Part shown: piece by piece, positions 50,964-59,477 of the stretch
How the letters are laid out: each line of letters starts with the position of its first letter
How positions within the stretch are numbered: position 1 is the first letter of the stretch
NCBI RefSeq assembly: GCF_004298475.1
Contig: NZ_SCRP01000002.1
Coordinates: 310,001 to 374,000 of the forward strand
Direction of reading: 5' to 3'
Length of the DNA stretch: 64,000 nt
DNA from: Paraburkholderia sp.
Lineage (GTDB): Bacteria; Pseudomonadota; Gammaproteobacteria; Burkholderiales; Burkholderiaceae
The notes under the pieces: generated by a model
Database searches by the model: none
The model's input: only the letters and a program-made list of their open reading frames with translations
What the model was told of the DNA's origin: nothing
Translations under genes and position numbers: made by a program

Positions 50964-51597
50964 ATGTGTGCCATTCTAGAAACCCGTCATTCCCCGATAA
51001 ATGGGCCGTATACGAAGTCACTTATCGCGCAAGACGAACAATCGACGCAGAACAGCCGCACGAAGCCGGCTGCGCAACATTTTCCCGAACCAGATTCCCT
51101 TTCGCACGCAGCACCCGCTGCACCGCATCACCACAAAACACGTCAATTCGTGCGATGAATTCCTGAGTCGTATGAGCAGCAACGGGAAACTGAATCTGGC
51201 AGCGCGCATTCGACGTCCGCGTCGTGATCGGCTTCGCACGGCTTCTCGCGAACTGCACCGTGACACAAGTGCAGGCTCACATAAGCGGCTCGCACAAGGC
51301 GTCCCGGACCTCGGCGTGCGCAGCCACTGCGAGCGCTTCCGTTCGTCCTACCTGGTTTCCAGGTCGGCGCCAGATCGGCAACCGTGTCGCCCACAACCAG
51401 TCTGCCGCGCTGTCCCGGTTGCAAACGCAACCGTTATCGCCCGGCTGGTGCCGTTCGGCGCGTGAATGTGCTGGCTGATTGACACACAGTCGTTGCAACG
51501 CGGCGCAGCATCGTGCGGCGCATCGCGTCATCCCGATTATTTTGGGTTGCAATCACTACTATGACGCGGCGACAATGCACCGGTATCTGGAGGATCT
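50964..51597. other. Gene-poor stretch
   Basis: 634 bases between the 64-residue gene and the lipoprotein gene. Open frames here are short shadow frames without a ribosome site or a convincing codon pattern. I see no RNA gene, repeat or terminator. Confidence 0.6.
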
Positions 51598-51870
51598 ATG
51601 AGAGGACTCGTCCTGCTAGCCGGAGTCAGCGTGCTGGCAGCGTGCACATCGGTAACCGATGTGCACTCGCAACAAGATGGGCATTTGATCGTGACGAGCC
51701 GCGCACGCTGGAACATCGTGTCCTGGAATCGCGTGCGCAACGCCGGTATCGGCGAGGCACAGGCCTACTGCAAAAAATTCAGGAAGGAAATGCACACCGT
51801 CGAAATGCACACCGAGGGGCTGCGCGACGTAACGGCGCAATCAGTTGTATTGATCTTCGACTGCATCTGA
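51598..51870 (+). CDS. Small lipoprotein
   Basis: A 90-residue protein with a lipoprotein signal (MRGLVLLAGVSVLAACTSVT; lipobox LAAC, Cys at 16). The mature part has a Trp-rich strand (RARWNIVSWNRVRNAG) and a helix (EAQAYCKKFRKEMHTV) with a second Cys near the end. GGAGG lies just upstream of the ATG. Probably a periplasmic-facing outer-membrane lipoprotein of unknown role. Confidence 0.78.
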   Translation: MRGLVLLAGVSVLAACTSVTDVHSQQDGHLIVTSRARWNIVSWNRVRNAGIGEAQAYCKKFRKEMHTVEMHTEGLRDVTAQSVVLIFDCI

Positions 51871-52606
51871 GCCGGTACGTCCACTGCCTGGCGCTGCGGG
51901 CCACCACGTTGAGCTGGCCGGGCATGCCATCCGATCCGCAACCATTTCCAATTGCGACGTCATTCTCGTTGTCGCAATAAATTATTGCCCTTCTCCCTAC
52001 TATTCAGACAGCATTCCCAGGATACACTGGCGACACATTTCGTTACGCTTCGTCGCAGGTGGTTACATGGTGACCGCATTTCTCATTGTGTGTCCGTTCG
52101 GGATTCTTGCCCTGTTTGGTTTCGCCCGGATGATCGATCCGCGCACGGGTCGATTCCGACACCGATAATCCCTGCCGCTTCAGCCGTTGTTCGCATTGGC
52201 TTCCCGAATCCTCGGCCACATCGGTCATTCGGCACGACGCGATCAACCGGGTTCGCCGCATCGCCGCGGTGGAAACCTTCGCGCAGCAACGCCCGTCTCC
52301 TTCCCCGTAGTTGCACGCAAGCGCAATGCGCCCGGCCTGTTGGCCCGCTCGCGCTGGAGCAGTTGCCATGCAGCGGTACGCCTTCCCGGCGTGACGCTTG
52401 CGCGAGCGGCACCGGTACAACACCGGCTCTGTCCTGCGCACAACCCACACCGCTCATCTGAATCTCCCAGGTCGCCTCGCGTGATCTGTGTCGCCAACAC
52501 GCAACTGAGTCGCGCTCGATACCCGCAGCGAACGATACATTTGCATCACTAATGATTTGACTGACACTCAAACGAAGCACGTCTTGAACCGGTCGCTGAA
52601 AAAGCA
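51871..52606. other. Gene-poor stretch with one candidate small gene
   Basis: 736 bases before the tRNA terminator. Apart from the candidate at 52,067-52,168, the open frames are shadows. No RNA structure, repeat or clear promoter stands out. Confidence 0.55.
52067..52168 (+). CDS. Candidate 33-residue membrane peptide
   Basis: ATG 52,067 opens MVTAFLIVCPFGILALFGFA then RMIDPRTGRFRHR, one transmembrane segment with a basic tail, preceded by AGGTGG. It is isolated, so the call is weak. Confidence 0.35.
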   Translation: MVTAFLIVCPFGILALFGFARMIDPRTGRFRHR

Positions 52607-52638
52607 AAACCCGCGAAACCTCAGGCTTTCGCGGGTTT
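52607..52638 (-). terminator. Terminator of the tRNA-Leu gene
   Basis: On the minus strand, AAACCCGCGAAA...TTTCGCGGGTTT is followed by TGCTTTTT, about 35 bases beyond the tRNA 3' end. Confidence 0.88.
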
Positions 52639-52671
52639 GCTGGATTTCCCGGACTGGGCGGGAGAATTCTT

Positions 52672-53041
52672 TGGTGCCGGGGACCGGACTCGAACCGGCA
52701 AGCCGTAAGGCGGCGGATTTTCGTCACACCACGTCTTTCGACGCCGCGCGCATCGCTCTGCGCGCGTTCGTGCGCTGGACTATGCCTTCGCCCTAGCCAC
52801 GCACAGCGTCTTGCACGCTGCGCACCGCCTTAGGCGCCCCCCGTCTAGTCTCTACACCTTCCGCGCCGCCGCGCATGCGCAGCAACCGGCTTGGCTCGGC
52901 GTTGCCTCGGCGCCGTTCGCGCTCTCGCGCCGTACGGCCCAGGGGGTTCGCCGAATTTGAGGGGTTCTGCACCGGCCGTTTCTGGCCGGGCACTCAAATT
53001 TCATTTAAGTCCGCTATGTTTACCAATTTCATCACCCCGGC
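52672..53041 (-). tRNA. tRNA-Leu(UAA), interrupted by a group I intron
   Basis: Two exons (53,007-53,041 and 52,672-52,721) join to an 85-nt class II tRNA ending in encoded CCA. The acceptor stem is GCCGGGG/CCCCGGC. The anticodon stem GCGGA/TCCGC encloses the loop CTTAAAA, giving anticodon UAA. A short variable arm (GCC-ttac-GGC) and the T arm GCCGG-TTCGAGT-CCGGT are normal. The intron cuts after U34, the first anticodon base, exactly where cyanobacterial tRNA-Leu(UAA) introns lie. Confidence 0.96.
52722..53006 (-). ncRNA. Group I self-splicing intron in tRNA-Leu(UAA), Azoarcus-like
   Basis: 285 nt. P1: exon ACUU plus intron AAAU pairs with AUUUGAGU, with the required U-G wobble at the 5' site and a GAA loop. 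The core has TCAAATTCGGCGAA, AACGCCGAGCCAAGC, AAGGTGTAGAGACTAGACGG (P7 side) and GAAGGCATAGTCCAG (P3/P7 side), nearly identical to the Azoarcus tRNA-Ile intron. The last base is G (omega G, 52,722), followed by exon AAAATCCGC. A P9-type hairpin (CGCGCGCA/TGCGCGCG) lies near the 3' end. No homing endonuclease frame is present. Confidence 0.95.
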
Positions 53042-53132
53042 AAGGGCGGACGCGATTCTACCATTGCCCCACGCCGTCCCCAAACTCGGCGCGTCATCTG
53101 CACGTCACACGCTATTTCCATAATCCGCCTCA

Positions 53133-53148
53133 TTGAAAACGTTTACAA
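53133..53148. promoter_or_regulatory. LacI-type operator before the regulator gene
   Basis: TTGAAAACGTTTACAA is a palindrome around AACGTT typical of LacI-family operators, 17 bases before the regulator's ATG. It suggests autorepression. Confidence 0.75.
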
Positions 53149-53164
53149 CGTCAGGACCGCACAC

Positions 53165-54238
53165 ATGACGTCAACCATCAAGGATGTCGCCGCACATGCG
53201 GGATTCTCAATCGCCACCGTTTCGCGGGCGATCAACGCGCCTCACACCGTCAATCCGGTCACGCTCGCCAAGGTGCGCGAGGCCATCCAGGCGCTGAAGT
53301 TCCATCCGAGCCCGCTCGGCCGCCAGTTGCGCGGCGAGCGCACGCGCCTGATCGGCGTCGTCCTGCCCACCCTCGCAAACCCCGTGTTCGCCGAGTGTCT
53401 GCAGGGCATCGACGAACTCGCCGCCGAGCAAGGCTTCCGGCTCATGCTGATGACCACGCAGTATGACGAACAGCGCGAGCGCCACGCGATCGAGACGTTG
53501 CGCGCACAACGCGTCGAGGGCCTCATTCTGACTGTCGCCGACGCGGACACGCATCCCCTGCTCGACGAACTCGACGCCGACGGTCCGCTCTACGTGTTGA
53601 TGCACAACGACACGAAGCGCCGCCCGTCGGTATCGGTCGACAATCATCGGGCCGCCAGCGACGGCGTGCGCATGCTGATCGCGCACGGCCATCGCCGCAT
53701 CCTGATGCTCGCCGGCACGCTCGCAGCGTCCGACCGCGCACGCCAGCGCCATGCGGGTTACACGCACGCGATGCAGCAGGCTGGCCTTACGCCCGCACCG
53801 GCACTGGAAATCGACTTCAACGCCGACGAACTCGCACCCGAGGTGCTCGCGCACCTGACGGACGGCCAGCAGTCTCCCACTGCCCTCTTCTGCAGCAACG
53901 ATCTGCTTGCCATGGTTGTGATGCGCGGTCTGCGCCGTGCACGCATGCGCGTGCCGCAGGACATGTCGATCCTTGGCTTCGACGGTCTCTCGATGGGCGA
54001 ACTGCTTGCGCCAGCGCTCGCGAGCATCGGAACGCCAAACCGCGAGATTGGCCGGGCGGCATGGCAGAAGCTGATGGCGCGCATCGTCGGCGAATACGCT
54101 GACGCGCCGCTCGCACTCACGTTGCCGCATACGCTGCGCGAGGGCGGCACGATCGCCGCCATCGCGAACACGCCACTCGCCCGCGCCGGTCAGGCACCGG
54201 ACGCATCGCGCGAAAGCGACGACGCGCTGCTGCCTTGA
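53165..54238 (+). CDS. LacI-family transcriptional regulator
   Basis: A 357-residue protein. The N-terminal HTH is TIKDVAAHAGFSIATVSRAI, with the hinge helix LKFHPSPLGRQLRGERT. The periplasmic-binding-like core has LIGVVLPTLANPVFAECLQG, RVEGLILTVAD and ALFCSNDLLAMVVMRGLRRA. It lies upstream of an ABC importer operon on the same strand and probably represses it until the ligand binds. Two unrelated C-terminal tails (ARAGQAPDASRESDDALLP) are longer than usual. Confidence 0.93.
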   Translation: MTSTIKDVAAHAGFSIATVSRAINAPHTVNPVTLAKVREAIQALKFHPSPLGRQLRGERTRLIGVVLPTLANPVFAECLQGIDELAAEQGFRLMLMTTQYDEQRERHAIETLRAQRVEGLILTVADADTHPLLDELDADGPLYVLMHNDTKRRPSVSVDNHRAASDGVRMLIAHGHRRILMLAGTLAASDRARQRHAGYTHAMQQAGLTPAPALEIDFNADELAPEVLAHLTDGQQSPTALFCSNDLLAMVVMRGLRRARMRVPQDMSILGFDGLSMGELLAPALASIGTPNREIGRAAWQKLMARIVGEYADAPLALTLPHTLREGGTIAAIANTPLARAGQAPDASRESDDALLP

Positions 54239-54343
54239 TGCTCCCCTGATCCTTTCACCGTGCCGTGCTGCGCGCAGCCCGGCGGCACAGTGCCAGTAAC
54301 GCGCAGTACCCACAACGTTTCTCACCCGACCCGGACATCTGAC

Positions 54344-55453
54344 ATGACTCGCCGATTCGCCTCATCTATTTCGTTATCCTTCATTTCAGTACGCGTAGCC
54401 GTCCATGCACTTGCCGCGCCGCTCAAGCGCGCTTCGCGCGCACTTCCGGCCGCAGCCGCCGCTGCATCGATCGCCCTCGCCGCAGGCATCGCGACGAGCA
54501 GCGCCGCCCACGCCGGACAAACCGCGATCTGCTACAACTGCCCGCCCGAATGGGCCGACTGGGCGAGCCAGATCAAGGCGATCCAGAAGGAAACCGGCAT
54601 CCGCGTGCCGTTCGACAACAAGAACTCCGGCCAGGCCATCGCGCAGCTGATGGCCGAAGCAAAGAGCCCGGTTGCGGACGTCGTGTATCTGGGCATCTCG
54701 TCGGCGGTCCAGGCGAAGGACAAGGGCCTGGTCACGCCGTACAAGCCCGCGCACTGGGACGAGATCCCGGCGAACCAGAAGGATCCGCAGGGCAACTGGT
54801 TCGCCATCCATTCCGGCACGCTCGGCTTCCTCGTGAACAAGGACGCACTCGAAGGCAAGCCGGTCCCGGCTTCGTGGGGCGATCTGCTCAAGCCCGAATA
54901 CAAAGGCATGATCGGCTATCTCGATCCGTCGAGTGCGTTCGTCGGCTATGCGGGCGCAGTGGCCGTGAATCTCGCGCTGGGCGGCACGCTCGACAATTTC
55001 CAGCCCGCCTTCGACTGGTTCGGCAAGCTCAAGGCCAATCAGCCCATCGTGCCGAAGCAAACGGCCTACGCGCGCGTGCTCTCCGGCGAGATTCCAATCC
55101 TGCTCGCCTACGATTTCGACGCCTATCGCGCGAAGTACAAGGATCAAGCGAACGTCGAATTCGTGATCCCGAAGGAAGGCACGATTTCGGTGCCGTACGT
55201 CATGAGCCTCGTGAAGAACGGCCCGCATGCCGACAATGGCAAGAAGGTGCTCGATTTCGTGCTCTCCGACGAAGGCCAGAAGCTGTGGGCCAATGCGTAT
55301 TTGCGTCCGGTGCGCGCGAGCGCGATGTCGCCGCAGATCGCCGCGAAATTCCTGCCAGCGACCGAGTACGCACGCGCGAAACCGGTTGACTTCGCGAAGA
55401 TGGCCGCGCAACAGAAGGCGTTCGGCGAGCGCTATCTGCAGCTCATGCACTGA
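54344..55453 (+). CDS. ABC transporter substrate-binding protein
   Basis: A 369-residue exported protein. The signal peptide is unusually long and Ala-rich, ending SSAAHA (about residue 57). The mature part is an iron/2-aminoethylphosphonate-type binding fold: ICYNCPPEWADWASQIKAI, SGQAIAQLMAEAKSPVADV, WGDLLKPEYKGMIGYLDP. It is the first gene of a four-gene importer operon followed by a phosphodiesterase, so the ligand is probably a phosphodiester or phosphonate. Confidence 0.9.
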   Translation: MTRRFASSISLSFISVRVAVHALAAPLKRASRALPAAAAAASIALAAGIATSSAAHAGQTAICYNCPPEWADWASQIKAIQKETGIRVPFDNKNSGQAIAQLMAEAKSPVADVVYLGISSAVQAKDKGLVTPYKPAHWDEIPANQKDPQGNWFAIHSGTLGFLVNKDALEGKPVPASWGDLLKPEYKGMIGYLDPSSAFVGYAGAVAVNLALGGTLDNFQPAFDWFGKLKANQPIVPKQTAYARVLSGEIPILLAYDFDAYRAKYKDQANVEFVIPKEGTISVPYVMSLVKNGPHADNGKKVLDFVLSDEGQKLWANAYLRPVRASAMSPQIAAKFLPATEYARAKPVDFAKMAAQQKAFGERYLQLMH

Positions 55454-55482
55454 TCCCGCCACGCACCGATACGCTCACCGAC

Positions 55483-56307
55483 ATGCACGACATCACCTTT
55501 CCCCTGCGCTGGCGCGCGGCGCTCGTCGCACCGGCGCTCGTGATCTTCCTCGCGTTCTGGCTGCTGCCGATGGCGGCGCTCGTCCAGGTGAGCGCGGACG
55601 GTCATTTCGTCGAGACTTATCGCGCGCTGCTCACGAATAGCCGCTACATGGAGAGTCTCGCCGCGACGATCGCACTGTCCGCAGCCGTCACGGCGGCCAC
55701 GCTCGCGCTCTCGACGATCTGCGGCATGCTGCTCGTGCGGCGCCAGTTTCCGGGGCGCGCCGCGCTTGTGGCGTTGCTCACGTTTCCGCTCGCGTTTCCG
55801 GGCGTCGTCGTGGGCTTCATGGTGATCATGCTCGCTGGACGTCAGGGGCTGATCGGTGCGCTCGCGTTGCGCCTCACCGGCGAGCGCTGGGTGTTCGCCT
55901 ATTCGATGGCCGGGCTCTTCGCGGGTTATCTGTACTTTTCGATTCCCCGCGTGATCGTGACGGTGATGGCCGTCGCGACGAAGCTCGATACATCGCTCGA
56001 AGAAGCCGCGCGCTCGCTCGGCGCAACGCCCTGGCACATCGTGCGCGACGTGATCCTGCCCGCGCTCGCACCGGGCCTGATCGCGGCGGGCGCCGTGTGC
56101 TTCGCGACCGCCATGGGCGCATTCGGCACGGCGTTCACACTCGCCACCGACATCGACGTCCTGCCGATGACCATCTACACCGCGTTCACCCTCAACGCGA
56201 ACATGGTGACGGCCGCGGGCCTGTCGATCCTCCTCGGGCTGGTGACCTGGGCCGTGCTCACCGTCGCGCGCAGCCTGACCGGCTCGGCTGTCGCGGCCAC
56301 CGCATAA
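55483..56307 (+). CDS. ABC transporter permease 1
   Basis: A 274-residue inner-membrane protein with about six transmembrane segments (APALVIFLAFWLLPMAAL, LSAAVTAATLALSTICGMLL, AFPGVVVGFMVIMLAG). The EAA motif EEAARSLGATPWHIVRDVIL contacts the ATPase. AGGACA-type spacing and the close fit (about 30 bases) to the binding protein gene support a single operon. Confidence 0.92.
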   Translation: MHDITFPLRWRAALVAPALVIFLAFWLLPMAALVQVSADGHFVETYRALLTNSRYMESLAATIALSAAVTAATLALSTICGMLLVRRQFPGRAALVALLTFPLAFPGVVVGFMVIMLAGRQGLIGALALRLTGERWVFAYSMAGLFAGYLYFSIPRVIVTVMAVATKLDTSLEEAARSLGATPWHIVRDVILPALAPGLIAAGAVCFATAMGAFGTAFTLATDIDVLPMTIYTAFTLNANMVTAAGLSILLGLVTWAVLTVARSLTGSAVAATA

Positions 56308-56327
56308 GCAATATCGGGGAACCGCAC

Positions 56328-57218
56328 ATGAACTCAGTCGTCACGCCTGTCGCATCCACCGCACGGAGGCGGCGCGCGCTGCCCTCCGCCCGCACATGGC
56401 TCGCGTTCGCGCAATGGTGCGTCACGCTCGCCACCTGTGCTTTTCTGATCGTGCCCGTCGTGATGTCGATCGTCGCCGGCCTCACGGTCAACTACTTTCG
56501 CGGCATCTCGAGCGGCTTCACCTTGCGCTGGCTCGATCAGGTCTGGACGCAATATCACGAGTCGGTGTTCCTCTCGCTCGAAATCGCCGCCGCCACGCTC
56601 GTCATCACGCTCGTGGCGGGCGTGCCCGCGGGCTATGCACTCGCGCGCAGCCGCACACGCCTCTCGCGGCTGATCGAGGAACTGCTCGTCATGCCCATCG
56701 CGCTGCCGGGCCTCGCCTCGGCGCTCGCGCTGCTCGTGGTGTACGGCGGCTTCACCGCATTTCGTTCGAGCACCGCGTTCATCGTGGTCGGCCACGTGGT
56801 GTTCACGCTGCCGTTCATGGTGCGGCCCGTCGCAGCCGTGTGCGCTTCGGCGGACCTGCGCACGCTCGAAGAAGGCGCCGCAAGCCTCGGCGCAACTTTC
56901 ATCCAGCGCTTTGTCACGATCGTGCTGCCCAATGCGCGGGCCGGCATCGTCGCGGGTGCACTCGCGGTGCTCACGCTCTCGATCGGCGAATTCAATCTCA
57001 CCTGGATGCTGCACACGCCCGACACGCGGACGCTGCCGGTCGGTCTCGCCGACGCCTACGCATCGCTGCGCATCGAAGTGGGCAGCGCCTACACGATCCT
57101 CTTCCTCATGATGACGCTACCGCTGCTCGTGGCAATGCAATGGCTCGGCGTGGACGCATCGGGCGGCCAGATCAACCGCAAGGCCCGCAAGCGCCATACC
57201 AACAAGGATTCCCGATGA
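56328..57218 (+). CDS. ABC transporter permease 2
   Basis: A 296-residue permease starting at ATG 56,328 (MNSVVTPVASTARRRR). About six transmembrane segments (WCVTLATCAFLIVPVVMSIV, LVITLVAGVPAGYALA, IVGHVVFTLPFMVRPVAA region) and an EAA loop EEGAASLGATFIQRFVTIVL. It forms a heterodimeric channel with permease 1. Confidence 0.92.
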   Translation: MNSVVTPVASTARRRRALPSARTWLAFAQWCVTLATCAFLIVPVVMSIVAGLTVNYFRGISSGFTLRWLDQVWTQYHESVFLSLEIAAATLVITLVAGVPAGYALARSRTRLSRLIEELLVMPIALPGLASALALLVVYGGFTAFRSSTAFIVVGHVVFTLPFMVRPVAAVCASADLRTLEEGAASLGATFIQRFVTIVLPNARAGIVAGALAVLTLSIGEFNLTWMLHTPDTRTLPVGLADAYASLRIEVGSAYTILFLMMTLPLLVAMQWLGVDASGGQINRKARKRHTNKDSR

Positions 57219-58255
57219 AACTCGATTCCATACCGATCACCCTCACGCGTTGCGCGAAGACGTTTCGCGGCGCGCGCGTGCTGGAGCCGCTCGATCTTGC
57301 GATTGGCGCGGGCGAAACGCTCGTGCTGCTCGGGCCCTCCGGCTGCGGCAAAACGACGACGCTGCGCCTCATTGCCGGGCTCGAATCGCCCGACGCGGGC
57401 GGCAGCGTGAGATTCGGCGACGACGACGTAACCGCCCTGCCCATCGAGCGCCGCAAGGTCGGCATGGTGTTCCAGAACTACGCGCTCTTTCCGAATCTCA
57501 CGGTGCGCGAGAACATCGGTTACGGCCTCAAGATCCAGAAAGTGCCGACCCATACCGCACGGGAACGCGTAGACGAACTGCTCGCCATGATGCGTCTCGA
57601 AGCGCACGCCGATAAAAACATCGCCCAGCTTTCGGGCGGTCAGCGCCAGCGCGTCGCGCTCGCCCGTGCGCTCGCACCGCGTCCACGCGTGCTGCTGCTC
57701 GACGAGCCGCTCACGGCCCTCGACGCGCGCCTGCGCGATGCGCTGCGCAGCGACATGAACGCGCTGCTGCGCGAACTCGGCGTGACGACCGTCTACGTCA
57801 CGCACGATCAGGCCGAAGCGATGGAGCTTGGCGACCGCATCGTCGTGATGAGCGCGGGCCGCATCGAGCAGATCGGCACGCCGCGCGACATCTACTATCG
57901 TCCGGCGAGCCGCGCGGTCGCGCAGTTTGTCGGCACGCTCAACCGGCTCGCGGGACAATGGCAGGACGGCATGCTGCGCACGACCGGCGGCGCCGTGCCG
58001 GCCGCCGCGCCGCACATGGCGGGTGCGAGCGAGCTGTATTTCCGCCCCGAGGACGCGACGCTCGACGATCCCGCTACCGCGCAACTGCGCGGCGTGATCG
58101 GGCGCACGACGTTTCTCGGCGAACGCACGCGCCTGACGATCGAGGGCGCGACGCACGACACGCTCGTCATCGATGTCGCCGGGCGCGTCGAACTCGCCCC
58201 AGGCACGCCGGTCGGGCTGTCAATCGAAGCCGGCGCACTGATCGCGCTCGCATAG
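57215..58255 (+). CDS. ABC transporter ATP-binding protein
   Basis: A 346-residue ATPase coupled to permease 2 by ATGA. Walker A LLGPSGCGKTTTLRL, Q-loop MVFQNYALFPNL, signature LSGGQRQRVALARAL, Walker B VLLLDEPLTALDA and the H-loop VTHDQAEAMEL. A C-terminal TOBE-type domain (about 265-346) is present, usual for this importer class. Confidence 0.95.
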   Translation: MKLDSIPITLTRCAKTFRGARVLEPLDLAIGAGETLVLLGPSGCGKTTTLRLIAGLESPDAGGSVRFGDDDVTALPIERRKVGMVFQNYALFPNLTVRENIGYGLKIQKVPTHTARERVDELLAMMRLEAHADKNIAQLSGGQRQRVALARALAPRPRVLLLDEPLTALDARLRDALRSDMNALLRELGVTTVYVTHDQAEAMELGDRIVVMSAGRIEQIGTPRDIYYRPASRAVAQFVGTLNRLAGQWQDGMLRTTGGAVPAAAPHMAGASELYFRPEDATLDDPATAQLRGVIGRTTFLGERTRLTIEGATHDTLVIDVAGRVELAPGTPVGLSIEAGALIALA

Positions 58256-58309
58256 TTTCTGGCGACAATTGCATTGACGACAATTGCGCCTTACCCGGAG
58301 AGAACCCCC

Positions 58310-59137
58310 ATGCTGCTCGCCCAGATCAGCGACCTTCATATCAAGCAACCCGGCGCACTCGCCTACCGGCGCGTCGATACCGCGGCGCGTCTTTCGCGCA
58401 CGATTGCGCGGCTGAACGCACTCGCGCCGCGCCCGGACGCGGTCGTCATAACCGGCGATCTTGTCGACCGCGGCTCGACCGAAGAGTACCTGCACCTCAA
58501 GGCGCTGCTCGCCCCGCTGGAACTGCCGTACTGGCTCATGGTCGGCAACCACGACGCACGCGAGGCGCTGCGCGAAGTCTTTCCCGAACGCGCCGAACTG
58601 CGTGCGGGCGGCGAGTTCGTGCAATACGCCGCCGATATCGGCGAGATGCGACTGATCGCGCTCGATTCCATGCAGCCCGGGCAAAGCGCGGGCACGCTGT
58701 GCGCGCAGCGGCTCGCATGGCTCGCGGCGCAGCTCGACGCCGCACGCGCGCGTCCCGTGATCGTCGCACTGCATCACCCGCCGTTCGATTGCGGCATCGG
58801 CCACATGGACGCGATCCGGCTCGACGACGCAGCGGCGCAGGCACTGGAAGCGCTGATCGCGCAGCATCCGAACGTCGAGCGCGTGATCTGCGGCCACGTT
58901 CATCGGCCGATGTTCGTACGCTTCGGCGGCACGATCGCTTCAGCCGTGCCCGCACCCGCGCATCAGGTGACGCTCGATCTCGCGCCCGGCGCGACCTCTA
59001 CCTTCACGCTCGAACCACCCGCGTTCGCACTGCATCGCTACGATCCGCGCGGCGGCGTCGTTACCCACCACGCGTACGTCGATGAATCGGAGGGCCCTTA
59101 TCCTTTTTACGAACCCTCGGGCGGCCTGATTCCCTGA
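58310..59137 (+). CDS. Class III phosphodiesterase (GpdQ/CpdA-like)
   Basis: A 275-residue calcineurin-like enzyme. Metal motifs: LAQISDLHIKQPG, VVITGDLVDRG, LMVGNHDAREAL, VIVALHHPPFDCG and VERVICGHVHRPMFV. The set matches GpdQ-type glycerophosphodiesterases and 3',5'-cAMP phosphodiesterases. It follows the importer by 54 bases, which suggests hydrolysis of the imported diester rather than of cAMP. No signal peptide. Confidence 0.93.
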   Translation: MLLAQISDLHIKQPGALAYRRVDTAARLSRTIARLNALAPRPDAVVITGDLVDRGSTEEYLHLKALLAPLELPYWLMVGNHDAREALREVFPERAELRAGGEFVQYAADIGEMRLIALDSMQPGQSAGTLCAQRLAWLAAQLDAARARPVIVALHHPPFDCGIGHMDAIRLDDAAAQALEALIAQHPNVERVICGHVHRPMFVRFGGTIASAVPAPAHQVTLDLAPGATSTFTLEPPAFALHRYDPRGGVVTHHAYVDESEGPYPFYEPSGGLIP

Positions 59138-59185
59138 ACGCAGCGCGCGGGATGCACACGGGTACATACAACCCGTGTGCATCCC

Positions 59186-59378
59186 GCTGGTATTCGCCGC
59201 TGGTATTCGCCGCTGGTATTCGCCGCCGGTATCCGCCGCCGGTATCCGCCGCTGGTATCCGCCGCTGGTATTCGCCGCTGGTATTCGCGCCGGTATCCGC
59301 CGCCGGTATCCGCCGCCGGTATCCGCCGCCGGTATCCGCCGCTGGTATCCGCCGCTGATATCCCCGCCGGTATCCGCT
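59186..59378. repeat. 13-bp tandem repeat array, 15 units
   Basis: Unit consensus GCYGGTATYCGCC, 15 copies (two of 12 bp) between the phosphodiesterase stop and the MFS start. The two wobble positions vary between copies, giving ordered blocks of TGGTATTCGCC and CGGTATCCGCC units. Thirteen bases are not a multiple of three, so it is not coding, although frames stay open. Confidence 0.97.
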
Positions 59379-59477
59379 GTTCACAGGCGCGATCACGCTC
59401 GCTCCGGTATGATCGGCACCCTTGATTCCAGCCTTTCCAGCCTTTCGTTTCACCGGCTGCCGCCCGCTCCTGACCCC

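Noticed and set aside
51018..51552. Several 60-155 residue frames on both strands
   Set aside because: No ribosome sites, no domains, mutually overlapping; treated as intergenic.
52557..52796. Small CDS across 52,557-52,796
   Set aside because: It overlaps the tRNA terminator, tRNA exon 2 and the intron end on the other strand.
59186..59378. Possible CRISPR array
   Set aside because: Units are 13 bp, contiguous, without unique spacers, and no cas genes are near.
59175..59477. N-terminal extension of the MFS protein through the 13-bp repeats
   Set aside because: The repeat-derived protein has no ribosome site and would precede the normal first helix; ATG 59,478 gives a standard MFS start.
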